Shown here: positions 63,793 through 64,000 of the stretch, one piece after another
How positions within the stretch are numbered: the stretch's first letter is position 1
Layout: each line of letters starts with the position of its first letter
Assembly (NCBI RefSeq): GCF_027000115.1
Contig: NZ_JALTON010000002.1
Location: forward strand, 26,932 to 90,931
Origin: Thiohalobacter sp.
Lineage (GTDB): Bacteria; Pseudomonadota; Gammaproteobacteria; Thiohalobacterales; Thiohalobacteraceae
DNA: 64,000 nucleotides
Direction: 5' to 3'
The notes under the pieces: generated by a model
Told to the model about the DNA's origin: nothing
What the model saw: only the letters and a program-made list of their open reading frames with translations
The model's database searches: none
Position numbers and translations under genes: made by a program

Positions 63793-64000
63793 TCAGTTGA
63801 GGGTCTCGGCCTCCGGGGCCTCTTCGTCGGCCTCGGCAGCCGCGACCGGCCTGTTCAGCAGGCGGGCACGCAGCTGGGCCTCGATCTCGGCCGCCATGTC
63901 CGGGTTTTCCTTCAGGAACTGGCGGACGTTTTCCTTGCCCTGGCCGATGCGGTCGCCGTTGTAGCTGTACCAGGCGCCGGACTTGTCGACGATGCCCTCG
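63793..64000 (-). CDS. recA: Recombinase RecA, C-terminal part (cut by window edge)
   Basis: The last 68 residues: [20 protein letters not shown], then [20 protein letters not shown], and an acidic tail rich in Glu, Asp and Ala. This matches RecA's C-terminal end. The gene continues past 64000, so its start and core are not in view. Confidence 0.95.
   Translation of the reverse strand, partial: EGIVDKSGAWYSYNGDRIGQGKENVRQFLKENPDMAAEIEAQLRARLLNRPVAAAEADEEAPEAETLN

Overview
The window is GC-rich, densely coded DNA from a motile Gram-negative gammaproteobacterium. Evidence for this is a complete outer-membrane-type flagellar set (FlgH L-ring lipoprotein, FlgI P-ring), sigma-54 and sigma-28 flagellar promoters, FlgM, CheV, a YcgR flagellar brake, and the order recA-recX-alaS-lysC-csrA-tRNA-Ser known from gammaproteobacteria. 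Gene content resembles environmental Chromatiales/Ectothiorhodospiraceae-type bacteria, but I cannot fix the genus from sequence alone.

Layout. (1) 0.1-15.5 kb, minus strand: flgBCDEFGHIJKL (rod, hook, rings, hook-filament junction), then flagellin fliC, flaG, fliD, fliS and fliT. (2) 15.9-20.7 kb: cheV-cheR on the minus strand and divergent flgA, flgM, flgN and ycgR on the plus strand. A 281-bp MITE-like element lies between flgN and ycgR. (3) 20.7-28.9 kb: tRNA-Arg(CCT), then a minus-strand run: an RsbU-like HDOD/PP2C phosphatase, an anti-sigma kinase, a STAS protein, an Mla-like permease, ATPase and MCE protein, an ABC auxiliary lipoprotein, and a RelA-type (p)ppGpp enzyme. (4) 29-44 kb: mixed housekeeping and stress genes (CDP-archaeol-synthase-like protein, metallophosphoesterase, rhomboid, CDGSH, radical SAM, receiver-domain protein, K+ channel, phosphatase, MsrA, thioredoxin-HEAT, ferredoxin-NADP reductase, TcdA, small unknown proteins), ending with a heme-binding HAMP sensor and a Ser/Thr kinase. 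(5) 44.3-57.5 kb, plus strand: a Tad/Flp pilus locus with several pilin-like or TadE/G-like proteins, a CpaB carrying a long tandem-repeat C-terminus, the secretin CpaC, an FHA-TadA ATPase fusion, TadB, TadC, DUF192, a TPR lipoprotein and TadE. (6) 57.5-58.8 kb: tRNA-Arg(ACG) and tRNA-Ser(GCT), each followed by tandem repeats that contain pieces of the tRNA 3' end. (7) 58.8-64 kb, minus strand: csrA, lysC, alaS, recX and the 3' end of recA.

How it fits together. The flagellar region shows a readable hierarchy: sigma-54 sites in front of flgB and flgA, and sigma-28 sites in front of fliC, flgM and cheV. The most unusual items are the CpaB repeat domain, the tRNA-linked tandem repeats, the possible heme sensor/kinase/FHA circuit beside the Tad locus, the partner-switch module joined to a lipid-transport operon, and a RelA that combines an intact hydrolase signature with a RelA-type synthetase signature.
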